A stretch of 64,000 nt of DNA from assembly GCA_049840835.1 (NCBI GenBank), contig JASGJG010000011.1, positions 1 to 64,000 on the forward strand, read 5' to 3'. Shown here one piece after another: positions 51,896 through 59,650 of the stretch. Both the position numbers and the translations under genes were made by a program. The DNA comes from JANLTX01 sp049840835. GTDB taxonomy: Bacteria; Armatimonadota; Armatimonadia; Armatimonadales; Armatimonadaceae. Every line of letters starts with the position of its first letter. The first letter of the stretch is position 1. The notes beneath the pieces were generated by a model, which saw only the letters and a program-made list of their open reading frames with translations, made no database searches and was not told where the DNA came from.

Positions 51896-52657
51896 TTACT
51901 CCGACAGGTTGAGCGGTTCCACCCAGATATTGCGGAAGCGCACCGGGTTACCGTGGTCCTGAAGCGCAATGGGGCCTTTCGCGGGCAGCGCACCGGTGTA
52001 CCTGGCTAGCTCACGGTGCTGCGTAGGACCAAGAATCGATTCATTGCTCTGAACCACAAATCCGTTGTGCACCACGGTAATACGAGCGGGCTCTACCACT
52101 TTGCCCTCGGCAGAGCGGGGAGCGCGGAAGTAGATATCGTATACGTTCCAATCACCCGGCTTGCGAGTCACGTTCACATACGGTGGAGACTGGCCATAGA
52201 TACTGGCGGCCTGGCCATCGGCATAAGTCTCGGTTCCATAGCTATCTAGCACCTGCACCTCGAATATGCCCATCAGGAAAACGCCGGAGTTCCCACGCCC
52301 CTGGCCTTCTCCCTTTACATCGAGCGGCTCGGACCACTCTACATGTAGATGACAGTCTCCGAACTCATCTTTGCTTTGCTGCTCCCCTTTAGCGGCGATC
52401 ATAGAATCACCCTCAAGCCGCCAGCCGGTGTTTTTCCATCTATCCAGGTTCTTGCCGTTGAAGAGGATAATGGCACCTTTGGGAGCGCGAACCGGGGTAG
52501 TAGGTCCGGGACCGGGATCGACTTTGGGCGGGCGTGGACGGTTGGCATCATGGACCCGCCACTTGATCCCCGGCAGGAAGGCAGTGTCGGTATAGCCATC
52601 TGCAAAGACGGCGGTCGCGGCCAGCGTCAGCGCGGCCAGAGTGAGGAATCGTCGCAT
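51896..52657 (-). CDS. Secreted DUF1080 (3-keto-disaccharide hydrolase-type) protein
   Basis: The 253-residue protein has a signal peptide (MRRFLTLAALTLAATAVFA) and a DUF1080 concanavalin-like domain (ILFNGKNLDRWKNTGWRLEG, CHLHVEWSEP, GNSGVFLMGIFEVQVLDSYG, VRFRNIWVEPL). These domains hydrolyse or bind sugars in Planctomycetes and Bacteroidetes. TATACT lies 6 nt before ATG 52657. It is the first gene of the co-directional group that includes sigma and the polymerase-like gene. Confidence 0.88.
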   Translation of the reverse strand: MRRFLTLAALTLAATAVFADGYTDTAFLPGIKWRVHDANRPRPPKVDPGPGPTTPVRAPKGAIILFNGKNLDRWKNTGWRLEGDSMIAAKGEQQSKDEFGDCHLHVEWSEPLDVKGEGQGRGNSGVFLMGIFEVQVLDSYGTETYADGQAASIYGQSPPYVNVTRKPGDWNVYDIYFRAPRSAEGKVVEPARITVVHNGFVVQSNESILGPTQHRELARYTGALPAKGPIALQDHGNPVRFRNIWVEPLNLSE

Positions 52658-52663
52658 GCTTCG

Positions 52664-52669
52664 AGTATA
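52664..52669 (-). promoter_or_regulatory. -10 box of a probable leaderless transcript heading the sigma/polymerase group
   Basis: TATACT on the minus strand is 6 nt before ATG 52657 (CGAAGC between). Genes from here to 46158 are on the same strand with gaps of 1, 37, -4, 59 and -4 nt. Confidence 0.55.
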
Positions 52670-52715
52670 CGCTATTTGCCGGGCAACAAAACCGACTTTC
52701 TCCTCGAAATAAATA

Positions 52716-52743
52716 ACCCCTCTGCCTCCCAAGCCAGAGGGGT
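52716..52743 (-). terminator. Rho-independent terminator after infC
   Basis: A 9-bp perfect stem, ACCCCTCTG / CAGAGGGGT, is followed on the minus strand by TATTTATTT. It separates infC from the DUF1080 operon. Confidence 0.75.
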
Positions 52744-52790
52744 AAAAAAAGTAAGTTGGAATCCCCTGCCTATGCAGGAGAGATAGTGGT

Positions 52791-53495
52791 TTACTCTGCC
52801 GTGGGAGCTGCTTCCGGGGCCGGAGCAGGTGCAGGAGCGGATGTCGTAGCAGGAGCAGGCACCTCGGCAGCAGCGGGGCTGGCTGCAGGAGCGGCGGCTG
52901 GCTTGGGCTTGGCTTCCTTGGGTGCGGCGGCGGCTTTCTTCCCAGCGTCCTTACCCGGTGCAAGGATCATAATCATCTGGCGTCCTTCCAGTATGGCAGG
53001 GCGCTCGACAATACCAACGCCTGCACCAGTGACACCATTGACGATTTTCTGCAGGTTCTGGTGGGCGAACTCCGGATGGGAGAGCTCACGAGAGCGGAAG
53101 CGGACAGTGACTTTGACCTTATCGCCATCGCCAAGGAACTTGATAATGTTCTTGATCTTGATATCCAGGTCGTGGTCATCTGTACCTGGACGAAGAGTCA
53201 TGGCTTTCAGCTCAGACTGATGGGCTTTTTTCTTCTGCTCGCTCTCACGCTTGGACTGTTCGTACTTATACTTGCCGTAGTCCATGATGCGGCAGACGGG
53301 TGGCTGTGCATTGGGAGCGACTTCGATGAGATCAAAGCCTCGCTCGCGAGCAATCGTCAGCGCTTCGCGCGGGGTCATAACACCCATTTGCTCGCCTTTG
53401 TCATCGATGACGCGTATCTGTGGGACTCGGATGCGCTCGTTGGTGCGCAGGCCCATGTCCCGCTCGCGGAAACCGCGTGGATCGTATTTGTTGAT
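52791..53495 (-). CDS. infC: Translation initiation factor IF-3, ATC start codon
   Basis: The 234-residue protein has the IF3-N domain (RTNERIRVPQIRVID), the linker (RIMDYGKYKYEQSKRE) and the IF3-C domain (ELKAMTLRPGTDDHDLDIK). A 54-residue Ala/Pro-rich tail follows. The start is ATC at 53493-53495: a strong AGGAGGT lies 5 nt before it and the encoded INKYDPRGFRERD continues into the conserved N-terminus. An internal ATG at 53456 would lose 13 residues and has no ribosome site. Rare starts on infC allow IF-3 to repress its own synthesis in E. coli. It is not next to rpmI here. Confidence 0.93.
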   Translation of the reverse strand: MNKYDPRGFRERDMGLRTNERIRVPQIRVIDDKGEQMGVMTPREALTIARERGFDLIEVAPNAQPPVCRIMDYGKYKYEQSKRESEQKKKAHQSELKAMTLRPGTDDHDLDIKIKNIIKFLGDGDKVKVTVRFRSRELSHPEFAHQNLQKIVNGVTGAGVGIVERPAILEGRQMIMILAPGKDAGKKAAAAPKEAKPKPAAAPAASPAAAEVPAPATTSAPAPAPAPEAAPTAE

Positions 53496-53500
53496 ACCAA

Positions 53501-53507
53501 ACCTCCT
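53501..53507 (-). promoter_or_regulatory. infC: Ribosome binding site that fixes the ATC start of infC
   Basis: AGGAGGT on the minus strand, 5 nt before ATC. It is the strongest Shine-Dalgarno match noticed in the window. Confidence 0.85.
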
Positions 53508-53594
53508 GAAACGTGTGTGGGGCGTGCCTTCAGGCGCGCCGTTTAAAGATAAAGACCTTCTATTTTATCAGCTACATGATAGAGTGCAAAGGGT

Positions 53595-54863
53595 ATGCCT
53601 CGTGCCTCAGACACTCCTAAAACGGATGATGGCTTTCGAGCGGTTTTTCGCCCCATCCTTCTCTTAGCAGTCACCGTTTTCATTGACTTACTCGGGTTTG
53701 GCATCATTCTGCCGAACCTTCCGCAGTACATTGAGCAAGCAGTAGGCCATGATCACTCGCGCGCCGCTTTAGTGGGAAGCTGGCTTGCCGCGAGCTACTC
53801 CTTGTCTCAGTTCCTATGCGCTCCTGCGTGGGGCCGCTACTCCGATAGAGCAGGCCGCCGACCGGTCATTCTCTTATCTCTTATCGGTATTGCGGTTTCT
53901 TATATTTTCTTTGGCCTCTCCAATGGGCATCTCTGGATGCTCTTTGCCGCCCGCCTGGCCGCTGGATTTCTCTCCTCAGCTTCTATCGGCGTAGCCTTCG
54001 CCTATGTCGCCGATGTGACTACGCCGGAGAACCGGGCCAAGGGCATGGGCATGCTGGGTGCCTGTTTCGGGCTTGGCTTCATGTTCGGCCCGGCGCTTGG
54101 CGGCTGGCTCGGCGGAGTAAACCTATCTCTACCGGCTTATGTGGCTGCTGGAATGGCACTGGTGAACTTCGCGGCTTCCTGGTTCTTCTTGCCTGAATCG
54201 CTCACAGCAGAACAGCGCGCAAAGCTAGCAACTACAGCGAAAGAGTCTATAGTTCAGCTGCTCGGCAAGGTGATCCAGGGTCCGGCGGGTGGGTTGTTCG
54301 GCCTGTCTTTCCTCATGACCTTCGGGTTCGCCGCTATCGAGCAAGTCTTCGGCTTCTTTCTATTGGCGCGGGGAATCGCTACCCCGGAGAATCAGCCCCA
54401 GCGCATGGGGACGATCATGGCGTCGGTCGGCCTGGTAGGCATCATTATCCAGGGTGGCCTCATGGGCAGGCTGGTGAAGCGATTTGGAGAGGGTCTGGTA
54501 GCACAGGTCGGCCTAGTGGTCCTGACTATTGGCTATCTCTCCCTGTTACTACCGCGTGAGTACGGGTGGCTTATCTTTTTGACCACGGTTCCTATCTCCG
54601 CCGGGCGAGCGCTGGCAGGGACTTCGTTTTCGGCGCTCATCTCGCGCAAGGCCAATCTGGGCCAGGGGTTGACTCTCTCTGTCTCACAATCGCTGGATGC
54701 TCTAGCACGAACTGCCGGACCACTGACGGCTGGCTGGCTCTTCCACGCCTTCGGCCCCACAGTGCCTTATGAGTTTTCCGCCTCACTCACCGTTGTGGCC
54801 CTGGCGTTGACCTTTATCTTTTCTCGCTTGCTGAAGCTCCCTCCACCCTCGGAGGAGGCGTGA
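53595..54863 (+). CDS. MFS transporter (TetA/MdtG-like)
   Basis: The 422-residue protein has about 12 hydrophobic segments and the MFS motif A between helices 2 and 3 (GRYSDRAGRRPVI), with antiporter motif C-like GACFGLGFMFGPALGG in helix 5. It resembles drug:proton antiporters. AAAGGG precedes the start. It is divergent from infC and overlaps the following lipoprotein gene by 4 nt. Confidence 0.88.
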   Translation: MPRASDTPKTDDGFRAVFRPILLLAVTVFIDLLGFGIILPNLPQYIEQAVGHDHSRAALVGSWLAASYSLSQFLCAPAWGRYSDRAGRRPVILLSLIGIAVSYIFFGLSNGHLWMLFAARLAAGFLSSASIGVAFAYVADVTTPENRAKGMGMLGACFGLGFMFGPALGGWLGGVNLSLPAYVAAGMALVNFAASWFFLPESLTAEQRAKLATTAKESIVQLLGKVIQGPAGGLFGLSFLMTFGFAAIEQVFGFFLLARGIATPENQPQRMGTIMASVGLVGIIIQGGLMGRLVKRFGEGLVAQVGLVVLTIGYLSLLLPREYGWLIFLTTVPISAGRALAGTSFSALISRKANLGQGLTLSVSQSLDALARTAGPLTAGWLFHAFGPTVPYEFSASLTVVALALTFIFSRLLKLPPPSEEA

Positions 54864-55570
54864 GATACGCAGCTCTCCTGCTGCTGGCTCTCGCTCTCGT
54901 TGGGTGTGCGCGCCCCGGTGAACAGCAGGCGGAGAAAGCTATCCTAAAGCTCCTGCCAGAATATCTTGGTCCTGCAAAGAGCTATCGTACTCAGGTGAAG
55001 GGCAAGAGCCTGGGGGCGGTCATGCGGGGGCGACTGCGCGAGGTTCATATTGTGGGCGAACAGGTTCAACTCACCGATGAGCTGACCGTAAGGGAGCTAA
55101 CCATAGACGCGGAAGAAGTGGCGGCGGACATGAAGACTCGCTCCCTGAAAGGCGAGGGTAAGGCCACGTTCATCGCTCGTATCGATGAGCGCCCGCTGGA
55201 TTCTATGGCCCACAAGCGTCGCCCCAAATTGGCCGATCTCAGGCTCACCCTGCGGGGGCGCTATGTCCAAGTAACGGTGCGCCCGGAGGTCTTTGGCTAC
55301 CCCACGCTTCCGATAACGGTAGACGGCACTCTGGCCGTGCGTGGCGGCGGTAAGTCTTTAGACTTCGAGCCGGACCGGGGGCGCTTGACGATTATTCCGA
55401 TTCCCGAACCGGTGCTGGATTTTGTGGCAGAGCGCCTGAACCCGGTGGTGGACCTCAGCGCCCTCACAGTACCTATTCGTATTGAGAAGGCGGAGACGGT
55501 GGGCGGTCAGCTCGTTCTCTCTGGCACCATTCCCCCTGATGAAATCTCCCGCTGGACCGCCCGGAAATAA
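54860..55570 (+). CDS. Lipoprotein, LmeA/DUF2993-like
   Basis: The 236-residue protein has a lipoprotein signal (MRYAALLLLALALVGC, lipobox LVGC, Cys16). The remaining domain has repeated amphipathic strands (VQLTDELTVRELTIDAEEV, FEPDRGRLTIIPIPEPVLDF) in the pattern of LmeA-like phospholipid-binding proteins. It starts with GTG in the MFS stop codon, so it may work with the transporter at the membrane. Confidence 0.7.
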   Translation: MRYAALLLLALALVGCARPGEQQAEKAILKLLPEYLGPAKSYRTQVKGKSLGAVMRGRLREVHIVGEQVQLTDELTVRELTIDAEEVAADMKTRSLKGEGKATFIARIDERPLDSMAHKRRPKLADLRLTLRGRYVQVTVRPEVFGYPTLPITVDGTLAVRGGGKSLDFEPDRGRLTIIPIPEPVLDFVAERLNPVVDLSALTVPIRIEKAETVGGQLVLSGTIPPDEISRWTARK

Positions 55571-55590
55571 CTAGCTAGGCATAAAAAAAG

Positions 55591-55614
55591 CCGGGGAGGG
55601 GGTTCCCTCCCCGG
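55591..55614 (-). terminator. Terminator of the M56 gene
   Basis: A 10-bp stem, CCGGGGAGGG / CCCTCCCCGG with a GGTT loop, is followed on the minus strand by CTTTTTTTAT. It lies 14 nt after the M56 stop. Confidence 0.88.
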
Positions 55615-55627
55615 AGACATAAGGTAA

Positions 55628-57772
55628 CTAATCCAGTGAGATCTCCCCGGTAGCCTGACCTACAGAGCCCGCTTGCTCCACTGCCAGGTTGTTTTTAAAC
55701 GCGTTGTCCAGAATCACGACCATGCGCTCTTCGGCTTCTTTCACAGCGGCACGGATCTGATTGCCCATCTCCCGCATCTCGTTGCCAGGAATCCGCATCT
55801 TGTCGCCCTGCTCACGCATCTTTTTGCCAAGGGCACGCATGTCGTCGGCGGGCATCTTCATTTGCTCTCTGATCGCCTTCATCTGCTCCTGAATTGCTGC
55901 ACGCTCAGCCTCGGTAGTCGCACTTCCCATCTTCTCGCCGAGAACACCCATCTCTTTACCGCGGGCTTCCATGATCTTGCCCAGGGCTTCCATTTGCTTA
56001 CCGAGCGCTTCCATGGGGGCGCTCATCTTCTCCATATCCTTGCCCTTGAGCTCCATCTGCTTGCCCTTAGCCTCTACTGCCGCGTAGTTATCCTTAATCT
56101 GGCGGAGCGTGGCGGTATCGGTAATCAGGTAGCGCTTGCCATCGCGGTCTACCACCATGCAGTCGCCGGGCTGCGCTTCGGCCAGCTTACGCTGCCCCTG
56201 AGCCGTGGACTTATCGGAGACATGCGAGGAGTAAGACGTTCCCATGCGCAAGGTGTACTGATACTTGCGTGCCTGGAGAACAGCCAGCACTGGCACTTCG
56301 GGTGTAGCAGGGGTCTCTGGCGCGGGGATAGCCACTACTGGAGCGGCGGCAGGTGCCGGGGGAACCGCTGGAATCGGTGGGGTTTCCTGGGCAGAGGCGG
56401 TTTTGGTCGCCATCATTGTCGAAGCGCCGACCGTTGCTATAGCAGCAGCAGTGCTAACCGTGCGAGAGAGTTGCGAGGATGGTTTTAGGGAGAGTTTCAT
56501 AACAGGTTGACCTTCTTTTATTGTTGTGGGAGCAGACGCTAGCATTGCTGTCTGCCCTGTCTGTGCCACGTCTTCTGGCACCGGCTGACCGACTTGGATT
56601 GCCTGCTCAGGCATGCTAACGGCTTTTGCAATTACTGGCGTCATGGCAGCGGCCTTCTCCACCTCCATAGGCGCTGTAGGTGCGTAAGCTGGGGGTTCGA
56701 TAAGGCTGTGTAGTCTGGCACGAGTGGGGGTTAAGCTGAGCAGCATTCCTACCAGAGCCAGTACCAGCAGAGAGCACCACTGTGGCAGCACGCCTTCGTC
56801 TTTTAGTCGCTGAAGACCGTGGAGCCGCCGCAGTAAGACACGAGCATGAGGAGATGCTACTCCTAGTGCGGCGACCCCAGGACGCAGAGCCGGCCCTGCC
56901 GGGGGCAGACTCAGCTTGAGTAGCAGGCGCCCATAATCCGCAGGCGGCATACCACTCACCCGAAGCGACTCAGCATCACAGGCGGCCTCACGTGCCAGTT
57001 CGTACTCCCGGCAGGCCAGCCAGACAAAGGGGTTGAAGAAGAACACGGTCCGCGCAATATTGGGCAGCATCCCCAGCCAGAGGTCTCCTCGGCGGATATG
57101 TGCCAGCTCATGCGCTAGCAGCGCTCGCTTCTCCGTCGGTCCCAGATCCGCCAGGTCGGCTTCTGCCAGCACGACTTTCGGCTTCCAGAGGCCCACAACC
57201 AGCGAACCAGGCAATGTACTGGAAATCAGTACGGGTGGCAGGCGCTTCAGCCCATCCGTGGAGGTTAGCTCGGCCAGCAACAAAGGATCTTCACAGGGGC
57301 GAGCCTGGCCAATCAGCCGCTGAATTCGGAGTTGTTCCCGCCCTGCCAGCGCCAGAAGTACCAGCACTCCACCGCCCCAGAGGAGCAAAAGCAGAGCTTG
57401 CAGATTCATAGGCTCCGGCGCAGCAGCTACTACCATAGGAACTGGCATAGGGGGAGGAGTGTACTCTACTCCTGCCGCTGGCTTGACATAGTAGTCCGTT
57501 GGGGTAGTGGCTATGGCCACCTGCTGAGCTAGCTCAGGTTGCGTAGGCTCGGCGGGAAGCACGGCTACCGGAAGCCACGGAATTGCGAACAGTCCCAGCA
57601 AAATTTTCGCGCAGACCAGCCACCAGAGCGTGGAGCGCATACCGGGAGAGAGACGAGGCGGCAGCCGACAGAGGAGCCAGACGACTCCTACCGCAAGTGC
57701 TCCCTGCCAGCAGGCACGAAACACAGCTGGCGCCCACAGTGTCGCCATATCATTCAGACTGGCTGGATTCAT
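55628..57772 (-). CDS. M56 family (BlaR1-like) membrane metallopeptidase with Met-rich heptad domain
   Basis: The 714-residue protein has N-terminal membrane helices, the M56 zinc motif HELAH (221-225) and the downstream YELAREAACDAE. An Ala/Pro-rich linker follows. The C-terminal sensor region has a helical repeat with Met every seven residues (KQMEALGKIMEARGKEMGVL). In the known BlaR1/MecR1 systems the peptidase responds to an external signal and triggers cleavage of the repressor. The C-terminal penicillin-binding domain is not present, so the signal differs. ATG 57772 has AAAGGAGAG upstream and lies inside the 3' end of the blaI-like gene. Confidence 0.85.
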   Translation of the reverse strand: MNPASLNDMATLWAPAVFRACWQGALAVGVVWLLCRLPPRLSPGMRSTLWWLVCAKILLGLFAIPWLPVAVLPAEPTQPELAQQVAIATTPTDYYVKPAAGVEYTPPPMPVPMVVAAAPEPMNLQALLLLLWGGGVLVLLALAGREQLRIQRLIGQARPCEDPLLLAELTSTDGLKRLPPVLISSTLPGSLVVGLWKPKVVLAEADLADLGPTEKRALLAHELAHIRRGDLWLGMLPNIARTVFFFNPFVWLACREYELAREAACDAESLRVSGMPPADYGRLLLKLSLPPAGPALRPGVAALGVASPHARVLLRRLHGLQRLKDEGVLPQWCSLLVLALVGMLLSLTPTRARLHSLIEPPAYAPTAPMEVEKAAAMTPVIAKAVSMPEQAIQVGQPVPEDVAQTGQTAMLASAPTTIKEGQPVMKLSLKPSSQLSRTVSTAAAIATVGASTMMATKTASAQETPPIPAVPPAPAAAPVVAIPAPETPATPEVPVLAVLQARKYQYTLRMGTSYSSHVSDKSTAQGQRKLAEAQPGDCMVVDRDGKRYLITDTATLRQIKDNYAAVEAKGKQMELKGKDMEKMSAPMEALGKQMEALGKIMEARGKEMGVLGEKMGSATTEAERAAIQEQMKAIREQMKMPADDMRALGKKMREQGDKMRIPGNEMREMGNQIRAAVKEAEERMVVILDNAFKNNLAVEQAGSVGQATGEISLD

Positions 57773-58172
57773 CTTGCTCTCCTTTCGATTCCAGCGTGTC
57801 CACCAGTGCTCGAAGCTGCGCCACTTCGTCTTCAGAGAGAGACTTCCGGCGCGAGAAGTAGGCCACAAAAGGATGCAGTGACCCACCGAGTGTGTTCTCT
57901 ACAAAGTTCTCAACCAATCCGTTGAGAACTTCCTCAGAGGGTTGCGCGGGGCGGTAGCGAAACACATCGCTCTCCGAATCTGCCGCGCGAGTGAGATACC
58001 CTTTCTTGTACAGGCGCTCGATCGACGTGTTGATAGTAGAACGGGATAGGCCGCGTGGCGCGGCGAATCCTTCGGTCACCTGCCCGACACTGACCGGGCT
58101 ATGCTCGTTGACATACCGAAGAATCTCCAGCTCTAAGTTTCCCAGACTTGGTTTTCTCATTTCTGGCACCAT
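57750..58172 (-). CDS. BlaI/MecI/CopY family repressor
   Basis: The 140-residue protein has the winged helix of the family (LGNLELEILRYVNEHSPVSV, STINTSIERLYKKGYLTR) and the C-terminal dimerisation part with ENFVENTLGGSLHPFVAYF. The start is ATG 58172 or ATG 58160. It overlaps the M56 gene by 23 nt, the usual sensor/repressor operon. It should bind the two 18-bp dyads in front of it. Confidence 0.88.
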   Translation of the reverse strand: MVPEMRKPSLGNLELEILRYVNEHSPVSVGQVTEGFAAPRGLSRSTINTSIERLYKKGYLTRAADSESDVFRYRPAQPSEEVLNGLVENFVENTLGGSLHPFVAYFSRRKSLSEDEVAQLRALVDTLESKGEQDESSQSE

Positions 58173-58176
58173 GCTT

Positions 58177-58228
58177 TAACCACGCTTGTGGTCACACGGA
58201 ATTTATCATATAACCACAACTGTCGTCA
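58177..58228 (-). promoter_or_regulatory. Two dyad operators and promoter of the blaI-like operon
   Basis: TAACCACgctTGTGGTCA (58177-58194) and TAACCACaacTGTCGTCA (58211-58228) share 14 of 18 positions and are 34 bp apart. They flank a minus-strand promoter with -35 TTGACG (58229-58224) and -10 GATAAA (58208-58203), spacer 15-16 bp. Bound repressor would cover it from both sides. Confidence 0.6.
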
Positions 58229-58353
58229 AGCCCCTTGAAAGGCTAGACGAAGAAAAAGAAAAAATCCGCGAATGACCTAAATTCCGCAGCTATATACGAA
58301 CTAACTTTGCTTCATAAAGCACTTTTACAAAATTAGAACTCAGGACCAGATTT

Positions 58354-58638
58354 ATGACCACAGAGGCAACACAGACACCACCCCGACCAAAGCCAGGTAG
58401 AGCACTCAAGGTGCTCGCCACTCTATTCGCCCTTCTCAGTGTGTTGATGCTTTTCGGTAGCGCCGCTCTCTATAAACTCGGAAAAGTAGACCCCAGAGAC
58501 CCTGCCACAGCAAAGCTTGCCTGGGGAGACAGAGTGGAAAAACGTCTGGATGCCGTTATCGATAAAAATCGGCCCAAATGGGCGGACCGTCTTGAAGCCA
58601 AGTTAGATGGACTTGCCAGACGCATGGGCTGGAATTAA
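58354..58638 (+). CDS. Small membrane protein
   Basis: The 94-residue protein has one transmembrane helix (VLATLFALLSVLMLFGSAAL, residues 24-43). A charged C-terminal half follows (GDRVEKRLDAVIDKNRPKWA). AGGA precedes the start. It is between the repressor operon and the chrB genes; function unknown. Confidence 0.65.
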   Translation: MTTEATQTPPRPKPGRALKVLATLFALLSVLMLFGSAALYKLGKVDPRDPATAKLAWGDRVEKRLDAVIDKNRPKWADRLEAKLDGLARRMGWN

Positions 58639-58680
58639 AACTTAATCCAATCAAGTTGATGTAAAGAGGAAAGCTCTGGG

Positions 58681-58702
58681 TACAATGTAACGACGGTTAC
58701 AT
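58681..58702 (+). promoter_or_regulatory. Promoter with palindromic operator for the ChrB operon
   Basis: TACAAT (58681-58686) overlaps the palindrome TGTAAC-GACG-GTTACA (58686-58701), with one further matching pair outside. The operator covers the expected transcription start 3-12 nt before ATG 58705. ChrB regulators bind such sites in chromate operons; binding here is inference. Confidence 0.55.
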
Positions 58703-58704
58703 CA

Positions 58705-59226
58705 ATGCCTGATTCGCTCGCATCCCCACCGCTTCGCTGGACTATTCTTGTCTATCGAATTCCGCCGCACCCCACCCGGCTGCGACTGACTATCTGGCGA
58801 AGGCTGCAAAAGATGGGAGCGCTCTATCTTCAAGATGGGGTCACACTGCTACCAGACCGGGATGACCTCACAGAAAACATGACTTATGTTGCTCAGGCAA
58901 TCCAGGATATAGGCGGCGAGTGTGATCTCTTTGCTGCTAGCCCCCTTCTGCCCAATGAGAACGAAACGCTGATCCAGCGCTTTCGAAAACAGGCAGATCG
59001 CAGTGTCAGCGAGCTTGCGGAGCGGCTCAATGAACTGGAATCCCATCTAGAAGACAAACTGGGAGCCGAGGCGCTAATCTCCCTGGAAGAGACGCTGCGC
59101 CGGGAGCGAACCGCCCTCCTGCGCTTGAAAGCCATTGCTCACTTTGGCTCAGAGGAATTAGAAACTCTGGAAAATCGGCTAGATGCGCTTCGTGAGCGCT
59201 TGCTTACCCATTCGGAGGGAGAGTAG
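58705..59226 (+). CDS. ChrB N-terminal domain protein (chromate regulator-like)
   Basis: The 173-residue protein has the ChrB N-terminal signature: WTILVYRIPPHPTRLRLTIW, RRLQKMGALYLQDGVTLLPD. It continues with a long coiled coil (about 110-165). In chromate operons ChrB is a transcription regulator with this N-terminal domain and the C-terminal part found next door. Here the two are separate proteins, 6 nt apart. The self-operator is at 58686-58701. Confidence 0.82.
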   Translation: MPDSLASPPLRWTILVYRIPPHPTRLRLTIWRRLQKMGALYLQDGVTLLPDRDDLTENMTYVAQAIQDIGGECDLFAASPLLPNENETLIQRFRKQADRSVSELAERLNELESHLEDKLGAEALISLEETLRRERTALLRLKAIAHFGSEELETLENRLDALRERLLTHSEGE

Positions 59227-59232
59227 CTCCGT

Positions 59233-59640
59233 ATGCGCTACTGCACCCGCCAGAACGTTCATGTAGACCGCTGTGCTTCCGCCTGGCTCATTCGCAGCTT
59301 CATCGACCCTGAGGCAGAGTTCGTTTTTGTAGAAGGGCTTGGTTCCGCTCCTCTAGAGAACACGATTCCTTTCGATATGCCCGGTGTGGTCTGGGGGCAT
59401 CAGGGCAACGATTGCAGCTTTGAAACCATTCTCAAGCTCCATGCCCTCACAGACCCGGCCCTCCACAAACTCGCGGCTATCATTCATGGGGCTGACATCA
59501 CCGCCGATGCGGATGAAACCCTGGAAAGCCCTGGCATCGATCTGCTCTTCAAGGGACTACGCCTTGTTTCCCGAGATGACCACGAAACCATTGAGCGTGG
59601 CTATCTTGTTCTAGACGCTCTCTATGCCGCATTGAGATAG
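59233..59640 (+). CDS. ChrB C-terminal domain protein (chromate resistance protein)
   Basis: The 135-residue protein matches the ChrB C-terminal domain: VDRCASAWLIRSFIDPEAEF, MPGVVWGHQGNDCSFETIL, LHKLAAIIHGADI, LVSRDDHETIERGYLV. GGAGGGAGAG lies upstream. It has no transporter fold and no ChrA is present in the window. Confidence 0.85.
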   Translation: MRYCTRQNVHVDRCASAWLIRSFIDPEAEFVFVEGLGSAPLENTIPFDMPGVVWGHQGNDCSFETILKLHALTDPALHKLAAIIHGADITADADETLESPGIDLLFKGLRLVSRDDHETIERGYLVLDALYAALR

Positions 59641-59650
59641 GAACAGCACC

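Noticed and set aside
55673..56488. Long plus-strand frame opposite the M56 gene, His/Leu-rich
   Set aside because: It is the complement of the Met/Glu/Lys heptad and Ala/Pro linker codons of M56 and has no ribosome site.
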